DNA of 64,000 nt. Origin: Choanephora cucurbitarum. Lineage: Eukaryota > Mucoromycota > Mucoromycetes > Mucorales > Choanephoraceae. Made by a program: the position numbers and the translations under genes. The stretch is taken from NCBI GenBank assembly GCA_025331435.1, contig JAIWNI010000026.1, forward strand, positions 248,001 to 312,000. Reading direction: 5' to 3'. Below the pieces are notes generated by a model, which was not told where the DNA came from, did not search any database, and saw only the letters and a program-made list of their open reading frames with translations. Below are positions 1-11,300 of this stretch, one piece after another; within the stretch, counting starts at the first letter, position 1; each line of letters opens with the position of its first letter.

Positions 1-307
1 ATAGGTAGAGCGCATTCTAGAGAAATTAGATCAGCATAAGAGGTGAGCACAAAAGCAGGAATGACGGTTTGTTCGACAGAGAAATTTGTGTATTCTATTC
101 AAATCCTTCTTCTCCTCATCCTGTTGATTTCAAAATCCATAGAAACTTAACTAACGCCAAAACATTACGAACAGTGACCAATTAGGCAGAATTTACGCCA
201 TTTTAGATTGCTTGTTTGATATCCAAAGCCATCCAAATTTGTATTTGTTAGATCAAGCAGTTGATACACAGGTGCTGATTACGCTTATTCATACTAGATA
301 CTTTTAA
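1..307 (+). pseudogene. 3' remnant of an unidentified gene, possibly frameshifted
   Basis: The left edge of the window appears to hold the end of a plus-strand gene. An exon at about 5-42 follows an AG and reads VERILEKLDQHK. It is followed by a candidate 37-nt GT-AG intron (43-79) and an open frame from 80 that stops at TAG 183-185. A second open frame of 40 codons begins at 185 in another phase (GRIYAILDCLFDIQ...) and ends at TAA 305-307. Either the gene ends at 185, or the two frames are one C-terminus split by a frameshift. I do not recognise the family. Most of the gene lies outside the window, and chance open frames cannot be excluded. Confidence 0.35.
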
Positions 308-2250
308 GGCAATATTCGTAATCACAAGAAATGCGGTTAAAGTTCATTTAGCGACACCTCAGGATCAAATGATTCTGAATCTTATTTGCCCAAGAAGGAT
401 ATACAGTTTGGTGCTCATAACAAGAATAAAAAAAAAAGGCTTTGTGTGATATTGCCAAAACCAGCAATAAGTTGATTATGCTCGTGTAACAAAGTTCTCA
501 AAGTTGAAAAGCAAAAAAGAATAATCAAATGTTGTACAATTTGCGCCATAACTTAGAATTCATTGAAACTAAAGTATTCTTTCTCTTTTTTTGCGCGCAA
601 AAGAAACAATCTATTTTTTTATTGAAATTATCTTCATAATAGTATTAAATTTCGATTGGTACATACAATCTTAATTTACATATTCGGTTAGATGACTATA
701 TTCGACTTAATTATACATGCATTACAATTTAGCTTCATATTTCATTTTCAAATACTGATACATTGATAAGTGTAAGCTATTTCTGCTTGATTTTTAAGAA
801 TATGGCGTGTGTCACATCTTGAAGTTTTGGGATTGTAAACAGAGGTTATCTTTTGTTCTGAAAGAAAATTAGGTACAAAAATAGTAAAGATCAGTAATTG
901 TATAGTCTATCGAAATGTTATCAGCTTTTACCTTAAACAAAAGTGCTTTCTTTATAGGCTGGCTTTAGTTATTGAGCAATTTAAGTTCGCAAAAATATGG
1001 GGCCGTTGTTGACCTACTGATTAATCAGTTTCTCTTCTCTGATTTACAGTGTACGCCTTCCCCCCCCTTTTTTTTTTTACATACATCAACTCACCCTGAT
1101 ATTTTGCTCTTTACATCAAGTCTGCTTGAGCATATATAGCCGCAAAAGAAGACTAGTCGATTGAGTTTGGAACTCTTTGTCTGCTTAATTCTCAATACTT
1201 ATTGGTGGAAGGGCTAGATGAAAATAATAAATTGGCAGTAGACTCAAAATCTTATGGTATCTTTGTTGCTGGCTGATTAAGACGTACATAATTCGAAGTA
1301 TTGCTATGCTATTGGTTTTACACCGTATCAATTTGCTTCTGCATCACTCAAAAGACTGAGACCAAAGCCTATACTGCTTTTTGTTCGTTCAATAGCTATA
1401 GGACAAAAGCTTCCACTCATAAAATTCCAATTCATTCCATGTTGCATATTTTGATATTTTTGTGATTTCTACTCTATTGAAAATTAGCAGAAGAGACAAG
1501 GTATACAAAATGGTTTGATAGTATTGCAAGATAAATAAATGCAAACATAAAAGACGATAGTTGAAAGCAACCTACCTGTTTGCCATTTACATAGCAACTA
1601 GATCGTTCGCAGATTTTCATTCATACGGATCTTTTGTCTACTTTTTGACATAAATGAACTAAACAAGTCAGATAAAATATCTCGACAGAACAAACATATA
1701 GTTATTTTGGATAAATTGAAACTGAGTGATTCGTTTGTGGTATTCTCAGATATATACAGAAGGCTGATACTTTCTATTTTAGTTTCTCATTGAAGGTATT
1801 TAGAAAACGAATGCAATGTACAGCTCCTTTGAGTCTCTCAAGTCAATTTGGCCTAGAAGAAAAACACTCAAACTCAGCAAATACAGCCTGGATGCACGGA
1901 CATTTGTAGATTTGATAAGGGACTTCTTATTTCTCTTCACTCTAGTCTTTACATCATTATTTTTGCTTCTTTTGTATATTGTCTAAGCTCATTTATTCAA
2001 ACCAGAGCGTCTTTCAAAGATTCTATGAATATGCAGACGCTGCTATTTTTTAGCCATCTAAAGAGCAACATATTTCGTTTGGATCTAAGCGAAACTGGCA
2101 GTGGTTCACATCATCAATTTGAGATCAAAAGCAACCTCTTTAGACTAGATTGATAGTGCTTTCAAATTCGTCTAAATTCAAATTCAAGTCCGCAATTCTT
2201 AAAAAGCAGTGATTTTATTTTCTTCCTTTTGTTACGCGTAAAAGAAAACA
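308..2250. other. intergenic, no supported gene
   Basis: AT-rich sequence with poly-A and poly-T runs and a C8/T11 homopolymer tract near 1061-1078. No frame with splice support was found. The last bases before 2251 are a T/C-rich leader for GOT1. Confidence 0.6.
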
Positions 2251-2910
2251 ATGTGGTTGAGTGACAGTCAAAGTAAGATAGAGACGAAGAGTACTGAAGA
2301 GAAAGGGAAAGCCACTAAAGCTCTCATTCTTTCGATAGAAATCGGTGTTGGTTTGACAGCATTCGGTCTATTTTTTATGATGATGGGAGTGATGATGTTG
2401 TTTGATGGTGGACTGATGGCCATCGGCAATGTAAGCATAATTCTTGCTATTGCTTAAGCAAATCCATGGGCTCAACATGCTTTATAGATTCTGTTTTTGT
2501 GTGGTATCACTGCCATTATTGGTCCTAGAAGTACTTTTGTATTCTTTTCGAGAAAGGAGAAATTGAGAGGAACAATTTGCTTCTTGGGCGGCATCTTCCT
2601 GGTGCTTTGTAAATACCCATTTTTTGGATTCTTGGTAGAGATCTTTGGTTTTCTGAATTTGTTTGGGTAAAAGCAACCACACTATTGATCTATGCAAGTA
2701 TGTCATTATGACTAAACCCTTTTTTTTTCTTCTTTGCATTGTAGTGACTTCTTCCCTGTTGTGTTTGGATTCTTGAAGCGACTTCCTCTAATTGGCCCTA
2801 TTCTCAGTCATCCTGCTCTTTCAAGAGTAAGTTAGTTTGGAATGAGCTTTATGCAGTGTTTAACATAATCACCTCAGATTGTTCCTAGAGAAAGTCGTAC
2901 TCGCGTGTAA
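2251..2910 (+). CDS. GOT1: Got1-like vesicle transport protein
   Basis: Small four-TM membrane protein of the Got1/Sft2 family, which helps fusion of ER-derived vesicles with the Golgi. Exons are 2251-2272, 2339-2430, 2488-2666, 2745-2826 and 2878-2910, giving 135 aa (yeast Got1 is 138 aa). The N-terminus reads MWLSDSQKIGVGLTAFG once the first intron is removed, and KLRGTICFLGGIFLV and a PLIGPIL segment follow, all typical of the family. The first intron (66 nt) has no stop and keeps the frame, so a naive reading adds 22 spurious residues (KIETKSTEEKGK...). It interrupts the highly conserved N-terminus and has a proper GTAAG and TAG, so splicing is strongly favoured. A polyadenylation-type AATAAA lies at 3033-3038. 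Confidence 0.93.
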
Positions 2911-4679
2911 ATAGCCTCCCCTTCCTATTTTTTTTTGTTCTCATTTAGTCTAATCTAATACACATCCATCATCTTAATATATGTATATATGTAGATGAAA
3001 TTCTTCCACTTATTTTCTGCTTCAAGTTCAACAATAAAGCTATGTTTATAGATAGTGATTGTAATGGTTTATAAAAAACGATTGAATGCTACATCTTTCT
3101 ATCAAAAAAAAAGAGAACCATGGAGAGAATCAATCTAAGAATCAGAAACTTTTGTGATAACAGACAGTTGCAAATGTTCCTTGGTATGACTATGTAGACC
3201 TTAAAACCACTAATAACTTACATAAGTGGTTAACATTAAAGCCATTTCTTAAAACTTTCGTTAAAGAGAGGATGTTATTGTGCTCAAGTCACACCATACA
3301 AAGATTAGCATTAAAAATGTGCGACATAGACAAGTTATCTTCCTACAACAACATACAGCCAATCAATACTAAAAATAACTTCCTAAGCTCAATTAAGATG
3401 TGCATATCAGTATGCCATTCAGCATATAATACTATACTAAGAATAGATATGTAGCTTTCAGGCACGCTTGACATGATGGTTGATTCTACAGTCAATTGAT
3501 GCCAGACAACCTTCTCAACTGGATGTACTCTATCTTGAGCTTCTTCATAAAGTCCTTTACGATTGCTTCTATTTTATTGCAAGTAGGATAGCACTTGAAT
3601 TACTGTTAATCAAAAGCAACCCTTTGGTATATTGTTCTGATCAAGATAGGCAACAGGTAAAGGTAATAACTCATGCTAAAGACGAATCCTTTTGCAACAA
3701 GAGTTAATTGAATGCCTCTATTAAACATCACTATTGAAAGTATAGTGCTTGAGTGTTTCTAATAGCATCCGAGTGAATAACCGTACATGTCATCTTTCAG
3801 GAGCTTTGGCATACATACAAGAAATGAAATCTACTTCGCCATACTCAAAACCAATTACAAAATTACTTTTGTCTTAAGAATCGAATTGGTGCAAGTAATG
3901 CTTCATTACAACTGAGTCATTGTTGTTGTATATATTATAAACAGGCAGAGCACGTGGCTGATTTGGCTGTTGAAATTACGTATCAGGTAGACTATCCTAG
4001 AATCGATTGATTAGCCTCTGCATGCTCGAATTAGCAAGACTTACTATTAAAACTGTTTTACTGTAACAGCAGCTAATATTGCAAACTAGGGTCAATTAGA
4101 AGATTCTGATTAGCAACTGGACTTGGATCTACTACCAAGCATGCCAAGTTTGTCAAATCTTACTGAAAGTGGAGCTTTAATGCTTCTTATTTTTTTAAAT
4201 TTGGTGATTATTTACCTTTTTCCTTTTGGCAATTGTCTGTTAAATCACAAGAAAATCAGGGCTTTTTGGCAGAGGCTGAAAGGCATGTAAAGTAGCCACT
4301 GATATTGATAGAGAAGAATTGCATTTTGAATGTACAAACAGTGGTGCTCACTTTTGATACAAGTCAATTTTTCGATAATATTTTGTTTAAGGATTGTTCT
4401 GAAAACACAAGTAACAAATATGGGAAGACATAGATCGCTCATCTTACGAGTATGAATGATGCTGAGATGATATATGTTTCATACAAAGGATGCTGTGATT
4501 TAATGCTTATACAATCCAGTCTTCTCTTCTGTTCTTTATACAGCTGTATATACAGTCACGTTAATTTCGTCAATATCTGATTATGGTTTTCAAGAGAAGT
4601 TCCTTGGGATCTTTTTCTTCTTTTTTCCTTTCTCTCTCTCTCTTTGCTTTTCAATTGTCTTCTTGCTTTTTTATCTTTC
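2911..4679. other. intergenic, no supported gene
   Basis: Holds the GOT1 3' UTR and then AT-rich sequence with only short open frames lacking splice context or family resemblance. The last 100 bases are pyrimidine-rich and lead into the transporter start at 4680. Confidence 0.6.
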
Positions 4680-6819
4680 ATGGCAGAACCATTAGATGCA
4701 ACACTGACAACGTATTCCTATGTTATCTTAGCCATATTCTTATTGGTGGTTATACTGGTAATTCGACCAGTTAAAATACGTCTTCATAGACGCATCAAGA
4801 TATATCTTACCATTGCAACTGTACCACCGCTTGGTGTTTTAATTTTGCTGATATGTCGAGCCATTAATTTCGATGTGGTCGCTAGAGGATTTCTCGGTAC
4901 AGCAGGTGTTCAGCCTTGGTCTGTAATGATCCTGTTCTATGCTTTGGTAAGAGATAGAATAAATGAATACACAAAGACTAAAAACCGAAATCGTTTTTCT
5001 TAGGCTTACATTTGCATTTCATTAGACATGACTGGTGTATTTCAGTTCTGTGCCTTCTGGGTAGCTCGAAAAGCAGGAAACAGAGGAATCCTTACTTTTA
5101 CTCTCTTTTTCATTTTGACCAGTTTGATGAGTGGATTGACAAGTAATGATGTGGTTATTTTGACAGGCACTGTATTTCTCTCGTATTATACAAGAGTATC
5201 GGGCATCTGTCCTACCGCTTTCATGATGAGTGAGTTTACAACAGCAAACATAGGTATGTCTCGATCTTCTCTTTTTTTTTTGTCATGATCATCTTGATGA
5301 ACAGTAGCTATCTGTGTGCTTTGGAAAAAGAAAATTAAGTCTTCTTACTAAATCAAGGACTTTAGCTTCTATGGCACTATATATTGGAAACCCTACTAAT
5401 GTGGTTGTCTGTGAAGCATTCAAAATCAACTTCATCACTTATTCTGCCTGGACTTTATTGCCTACTGTGATCTGCATCTTACTGGCTTACATTACGCTTC
5501 GGATTGTATTTAGAAGCCAAGACTACATTCCCCACCATGTCACTCCACCCGATGAAGACCCTAAAAGTGTGCTAGTCGATCCCAAGGGCGCTATTTTTGG
5601 TCTTATTTTGTTAGCATGCTGTCTAATTACTCTTGTGGCTACTTCATTCATCAGTATTCCTGTATGGATGGTTACTTTGCCTTTTGCATGTGTCATGCTG
5701 TTGAGAGATTTCTTTTATGATCTTGGCATCACCTTTCAACACTTCTTACCAACAAAGCTGCAACATCCTAAACCTGCTTTAGCTGCAAATCATGACCAAT
5801 TGGTAGTGAGTGATCATCCGGCTGACATTCAACTGAATACACTGAACCCATCTTCAACGTTACACGAACCTAATCTTGATAAACAGACAACCGATAATAC
5901 AGTTCAGCTCAGACACAATCGTAAAGAAGAAGCAGTCTCATCTACCTCATCTGCTAATACCTCATCTACCTCAATATCTGTTTCTCGGTCAAGGCCGATG
6001 GCTTCCTCCGTTGATGTTGAGAAGGGTAAGGCAAAGAGAGAAGAAAGGAACTCGAGGATGTCTGCAAATGATGTGGACGATGAAAACAAACCAGTTCATC
6101 GATGGACAAAGCCCTTTCATGAGGCATATAATTGGTTTGGCAAACGATTTCCTACAATCAAAGCCGTCATCTTACGTATGCCTTGGGCTGTATTACCTTT
6201 CAGTTTGGGCATGTTTATGTTGATCGAAGCCATGTCTGAAGCAGGGTGGGTAGGCATATTTGCTATTGCCATGGCTGTGTTTGCTAAGAATTATGCAACT
6301 GCTGTTATTGGTATGACATTTGTATCCATCTTGGCCTGTCAATTGTTGAACAACATAGTAAGTGATTTCTCCAGAAAATACGTGCCATAGAGAGAATAGT
6401 GAAAAGAAAAGAAGAAGAAGAAAAAGAGGAAGAAAAAGTGTATATATTAACATTATGCTAGCCTATGACAGTATTGTTTGTTCAAATTATCCAGCACCCT
6501 AATTTCACTCAACACATCAATTCCGATGCTACTAAGCAAGGGTTCTTATTGGGTCTGATTGTGGGAAGTAATCTTGGCGCATGCTTAACTTATCTTGGAA
6601 GTTTGGCGGGTGTTATGTAAGTATACATATAACTCCAAAATAAGAAATCGTAAATTGAATGCAGCTTTTTATAGGTTTGATCACATCTTGAGAACAAAAG
6701 GCGTGCATACCTTGGGTTACTTTCAGTTTTTGAAGTGGAATCTTGTTATTTTACCTGTGATTGCATTAGGTGCATGTGCTGTAGTGATAGGTGAAATCTG
6801 GTTTATTTATCTTCGATAA
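4680..6819 (+). CDS. ArsB/citrate-transporter-like membrane permease
   Basis: Predicted polytopic permease of the ion-transporter superfamily that includes ArsB, the P protein and CitMHS. Exons are 4680-4946, 5004-5253, 5366-6357, 6462-6616 and 6675-6819, giving 602 aa. The start at 4680 (MAEPLDATLTTYS) follows a pyrimidine-rich leader, and an upstream in-frame ATG at 4644 is less likely. The diagnostic GNPTN motif is at residues 180-184, right after the junction of exons 2 and 3 (NIASMALYIGNPTN). The second half repeats the theme with NNIPMTVLF. A hydrophilic Ser/Thr- and charge-rich loop at about residues 295-440 separates the two membrane halves. The substrate cannot be read from sequence: arsenite, an organic anion or another ion are all possible. 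No arsenate reductase or other ars gene lies nearby. Confidence 0.85.
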
Positions 6820-7835
6820 CCTTAATAGAGAAAAAAAAAAGATAGATCTAGAAGTAAGAAGATAAACCTATTTTGGTCTTTAGTCTATCCCAAGATTTGT
6901 TTGTTTGTCTATCGTTCAAAGTATTTCCGGCCCCAACTTTTTTTTCTATGTTGAATACAGATACTTGCACGTAGTTCTCAATCCACTTTTTTTGGGGGAG
7001 AAGCAGAACACTGATTATTTGTATGAAGTAAAACTTTCCATGTTTTGCCCGCCGAATAAATGCATGGCGATAGGAGATAGCACACATCTTGTTTTTTTGG
7101 TTTTATTCTATTCATTTTCGTAACACGACTTTTTTGGTTGTTACTCAATTGTATTGTGGTTTGTGCTCAACATGTAGAATAAAAGCGCAAATATGTTTTC
7201 GTGACATAAAGCAAATCCAATATTAGATGCTTTTCTATTATAGAGTCTAGAATACAGTCCATAAATAAATGACGAATAAAAGTATAAGATAGGCTTTTCT
7301 TATCTATGCGTCTGTAATAAAAGTCCAGTTATATACATTCTTTTTTTAAAAAAAAGGAAGCGCGTATCAAACCGGAAAGAAGACATAATATGCTATCGAT
7401 CGTACAATTCCAATCAGCATCAATCGTTTTACAAGTAGATAACCAAAGCTATTCACAAGTAGAAAAAGACGGTTATAAAAGTATGACAAAGAAATCATTG
7501 AGGCATATGTGTTTCTTAAATTACCATATGTCTTTTAATCATATAGATTTACTAATGGTCTATTTGCCTTTGTGTAACTTCTTTGTTAAAATCTGATGTT
7601 GAATTACGCATTTTGGGGTCAAAGTCGCTTTATATAAAGCAGAAAAAAGAACCTGAGCCTTTTTTCTTTTCTCTCTCTCTCCTTGTAATCAATTATCTAT
7701 CTCTGTTTATACGGAAGCGCCTCTGTCTTTCTTCTTAATTCTCCTTTTATTTTATCTATCTTTCTCCATCATTACTATTACTTTAAAATTTTCAGCTTTT
7801 GTCTATAGTGTACTTCACAAAAAAAAGTTACTGTT
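6820..7835. other. intergenic, no supported gene
   Basis: Transporter 3' UTR followed by AT-rich DNA. One 68-codon open frame near 7390 has no family resemblance and no splice context. A CT-rich leader precedes the next start at 7836. Confidence 0.6.
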
Positions 7836-8458
7836 ATGATGGTCTCGAACTACATTCAAGATTTATTTTCTGAGCAACCTGTCTGGATAGATACAGAAGA
7901 ACGCTCAACACTCGAGAAAAGTAAATGGATTGTACAAAATTAGAATAACATGCATACTGACTTGATGTTTTCCTTTGATAAGATACCAATGGTCGTTTGA
8001 GTGCCGAATCAATCCATAGCAAGTGCCGAGAAGAAGATTCATACTGGAGATACCTTATGTGTCACCAACGACCAGAAGGAAAGAAGCACCAGACTGAGAA
8101 ATCCAATAAACAGAAATTCTATTTGTGTGATGGAAAAGATGGCCAAGAAGAATCAGACCAGGAATTAGAAGAAGAAGAGGAAGATGGTTGCTATTCTTCT
8201 TCATCGTCACTTATGGATGAAGATTGGTATGATCATCAGAGTCAACAGTCTTTTGAAACAAGCAAAGAGGACAGCTTGTCATTTGAAAAATCAAGTCACC
8301 AATTGAGTTTATCTGATATCGATAAACCTATTTCGCTCTTATCGCAAATGTTGCAACATCAAGCAGACGTGCAACAACAAGAGCCAAAACAACTATCTTT
8401 GAAGCGATGTCAATCAAAATATCAAAGTTTGAATGAATGGTTTACAGTTTCTCCATAA
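7836..8458 (+). CDS. hypothetical acidic, low-complexity protein
   Basis: Two exons, 7836-7920 and 7983-8458, give 186 aa. The intron has a GTAAA donor and a GATAAG acceptor and joins in phase (STLEKNTNGRLSAES). The start is MMVSNYIQDLFSEQPVW, a short hydrophobic-aromatic N-terminus that could be a docking peptide. It is followed by a run of Glu/Asp (about residues 81-93), a Ser run and Gln-rich stretches, with SDIDKPISLLSQML near the C-terminus. I do not recognise a family. The composition suggests an intrinsically disordered regulatory protein, which is inference only. A correct intron and a continuous frame support a real gene. Confidence 0.7.
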
Positions 8459-9342
8459 CTTGAATTGTTCGTATACATACAATCTCTCTCTGCTTATACT
8501 AACTTATTTCATGCATATCTGTTTACCTTTTCAAATATACCCTCATTCTAACTCCCTTTTGATTGCCTATTTATCTTCTGTACAAACACGCATCCTCTTT
8601 TCTTTTGAAAAATAAAATCAGTATCATTTACAACATACCCTTGTCCTTGTTTTTGATCACTGCAAGTGATAAGTCATTCTTAATAAAAGGAGTCTATAGT
8701 GCTGCTCCTATTACCTGGTATAAAGAGATTTAATTGACTGTTTTTCTCCTAAACAAAGGTATAAATTATTAGCGTCTCTCATGTTATTAATGCAACAGAT
8801 CAAACAGTAGATACAGAATCATCTCTGCTTTGTTGATATACTAAGGTCAAGGTCTATTGCTAGCACTAATTTGTCTGAACTAGCCAAATACTTGTTCATA
8901 TCTTGCTTAATGCTCTATTGTGAATATTCTGTTGTTGTTGGAAGCGACTACTATCGTAACACTACAATCATCATACTAACCTCTGCAAATAAGGTTCAAG
9001 CAATAATGAGGCATATCTCAAATCAATTAAGAAAGGAGGTGTTATTTCAAAAGAAACTAGCATTCAAGATCCTTTGGGATGATTGAGTTCTTTCTTTTTA
9101 GACAGCTGATGGCGAATCTGATTTGCTCAATATACATATTATTTTGTGCAACTAAGAATAAATTAACATATCTTTTAAAGCAAGAAACCCTCTGTTTTTT
9201 GTCAAGAAAAATATGTGTATATTATTACAGTAGATTATGTGTATATAAGAGTAAGATTTTCTTGTTGATATTCAATATCCCAGTTATTATTCCATTAGTG
9301 TAAATCTTGTTTGTTCCTCGAAAAAGAATGATCCATCTTGTT
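8459..9342. other. intergenic between convergent genes
   Basis: Separates the acidic-protein gene (plus) from the CYSTM gene (minus). Contains AATAAA-like signals near 8610. Short open frames at 8870-9300 show no recognisable motif. Confidence 0.55.
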
Positions 9343-9704
9343 CTATGTAAGCATGTCAAACAAACAACAACAGAACATACCCGCCAAACTATTATCTTAG
9401 ATGTAAGTATCTTCTTCTTTTTAAAATGACACAATTGCGTCTTACCAGGCAGTACAACAATCATGATCGTCATGACGTTGAGGTTGTTGCTGAACAACAA
9501 TTGTTTGTGGTGGGGGCCTGAGTTGATAATATAAGATCAGCAATAGGCTCTCTCTCTCCTTAATTAATTTAAAACTTACTGTGGTTGATAATAGCCACCT
9601 TGCTGAGGAGGGTAGTAACTACCTTGTTGAGGAGGATAATACCCACCTTGTTGGGGAGGAGGAGGAGAGGCGTAGTATTGTTGGTTTTGAGGTGGATAAG
9701 ACAT
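9343..9704 (-). CDS. CYSTM-type cysteine-rich C-terminal membrane peptide
   Basis: Small tail-anchored protein with a Pro/Gln/Tyr-rich head and a Cys-rich C-terminal segment, as in CYSTM proteins that many eukaryotes use in stress tolerance. Minus-strand exons are 9704-9580, 9517-9446 and 9388-9343, giving 80 aa. The head carries three YYPPQQG-like repeats (residues about 10-39). After VVQQQPQRHDDHD comes CCTACLAGMFCCCLFDMLT and the stop. All three exons join in phase at clean GT-AG sites. The two Cys clusters around a short hydrophobic stretch match the CYSTM pattern; fungal members usually end with acidic residues and Cys, which is only partly met here. The exons are short enough to be missed easily. 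Confidence 0.82.
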
Positions 9705-11300
9705 TCGTGGGTATTAGAAACAAAGTAAGAAAAAAGAAGAAGAAGAAAAAAAAAGGCCAATCAATGAAATATAAAAAGTTTAAAATAGAGTACGCTTGCT
9801 AAGCAGCCGGAAAGTGACTATTCTGTTACTTAAGGTGGCTTTGTGTTACGTTCCTGAATAAGCTGCCAGAAAATGATCATTACCAGAAATGCAATTTGGA
9901 AAATGACATACCATAGGGTTCTGAGTACATCATTCAAGTTTGAGAAAAAAAGTTACATCATGCATTGAACCTGAATTGATCAAAAGAATCAAAAGCAAGC
10001 TATTAGAAGAAAAGAATTCTGTTCATTTGAATGTAGATAGCAAAAAGCAACTTTTTGAGTGAGCGAAATCACTTGTTACACGCAAAGTAAAAAGCGGGAG
10101 GCTATTCTGTTGCTTAATTTTTAATGCGCGTGCTATTGCTTGGCTTTCCTTTTTTTAAGGCTCATATCCAGATGTAAACTAACTGACTTGCTATGAATCC
10201 TTAGTTTTCTTTACCGAAAAAGAGTTCTCTTGTAGGTGAATATCAAGTTTGTAGAGTGTATATCTATTGACAACAACAGCTGTTTTTCGGTTTCAAATGC
10301 GTACTGATGACAGTTTGAGAGTAGAAATTGCATTTAATGAAATAAATGCAACGCAAGACAAGAGGCCTGATGTTATTAACGGAAGTTAATGAGTAGTAAT
10401 TCCGGTTCAGTGTACTAACTGAGTAGCAGATGATCGAAAAAAGATCATGCATTCCATGTATGACAGAGGGGAAACAAAATACTGTCTAGATTGATTCAAG
10501 TGATGCTTATATCTCGCTTTCTCTTCCCAAAAAAAGGTAGTTTCTTGTATCGAAACAAGCTTGATGTGTGTGTTATGCTCTATGTATTAAACTAGTAAAA
10601 AAGACCAGAGACAAGCTTCAATGTAAGGAAACCCGAAGCCGAACTTTGCTTGAGCTCTTGAAAGTACAAGAACACTATTTACAGCACACATAGAGTGTTA
10701 TGCAGACAGTTCATACAACAATGAGTACTTTGATTTCTATGTCTTTGAAGATAAAAAAAAAATACTGCATTTGTATATGTGCAGCATCCTGATTTACATC
10801 AATGTATTGAGGAAAAAGAAAATGTTAGTAGATCGAAACACAAATAGATCTCAAAGAGTAAAACGAACAAGCAGAGAAAGAACAAAAGAAGAGCATACTA
10901 TAGACCTGCTCATAAAAGAGAAAAGTGTTTGCCTCTTCTAGATCAACGTAGCACAAGTTTTCTTAGCTTATACCACACCCATGTTTCAATAGAAGAATAA
11001 ATTGCTGGGCATCATTGCTGCCTTACCAAAGGCGTTCTTTTTTTTAAAGTCATAAGCCTAGAATACTCTTAGAAAGACGAACCAATTCTAGCTGTCAGAA
11101 AATAAAGTTACTCTTCTAGGTTACATGTTTTTATTTTCTAAATCAAAAAAAAGGGGAAAGAACTATATAACCAAATGCATTTCAAATGTCCATGCTATTA
11201 AAGTTGACATGTTTGGATAATAAGTACATTTATATAAGCGTTTTCTTTTTCATAGGGTGAATGATTTTGATTTTATAGTCTAAAGAAATAGGGTGTATTC
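9705..11300. other. intergenic, no supported gene
   Basis: Upstream region of the CYSTM gene and downstream region of the GT49 gene. AT-rich with poly-A tracts. No open frame with splice or motif support was found. Confidence 0.55.

Noticed and set aside
5254..5365. Exon inside the second transporter intron (text around VAICVLWKKK)
   Set aside because: Skipping it gives NIASMALYIGNPTN, the expected family sequence.
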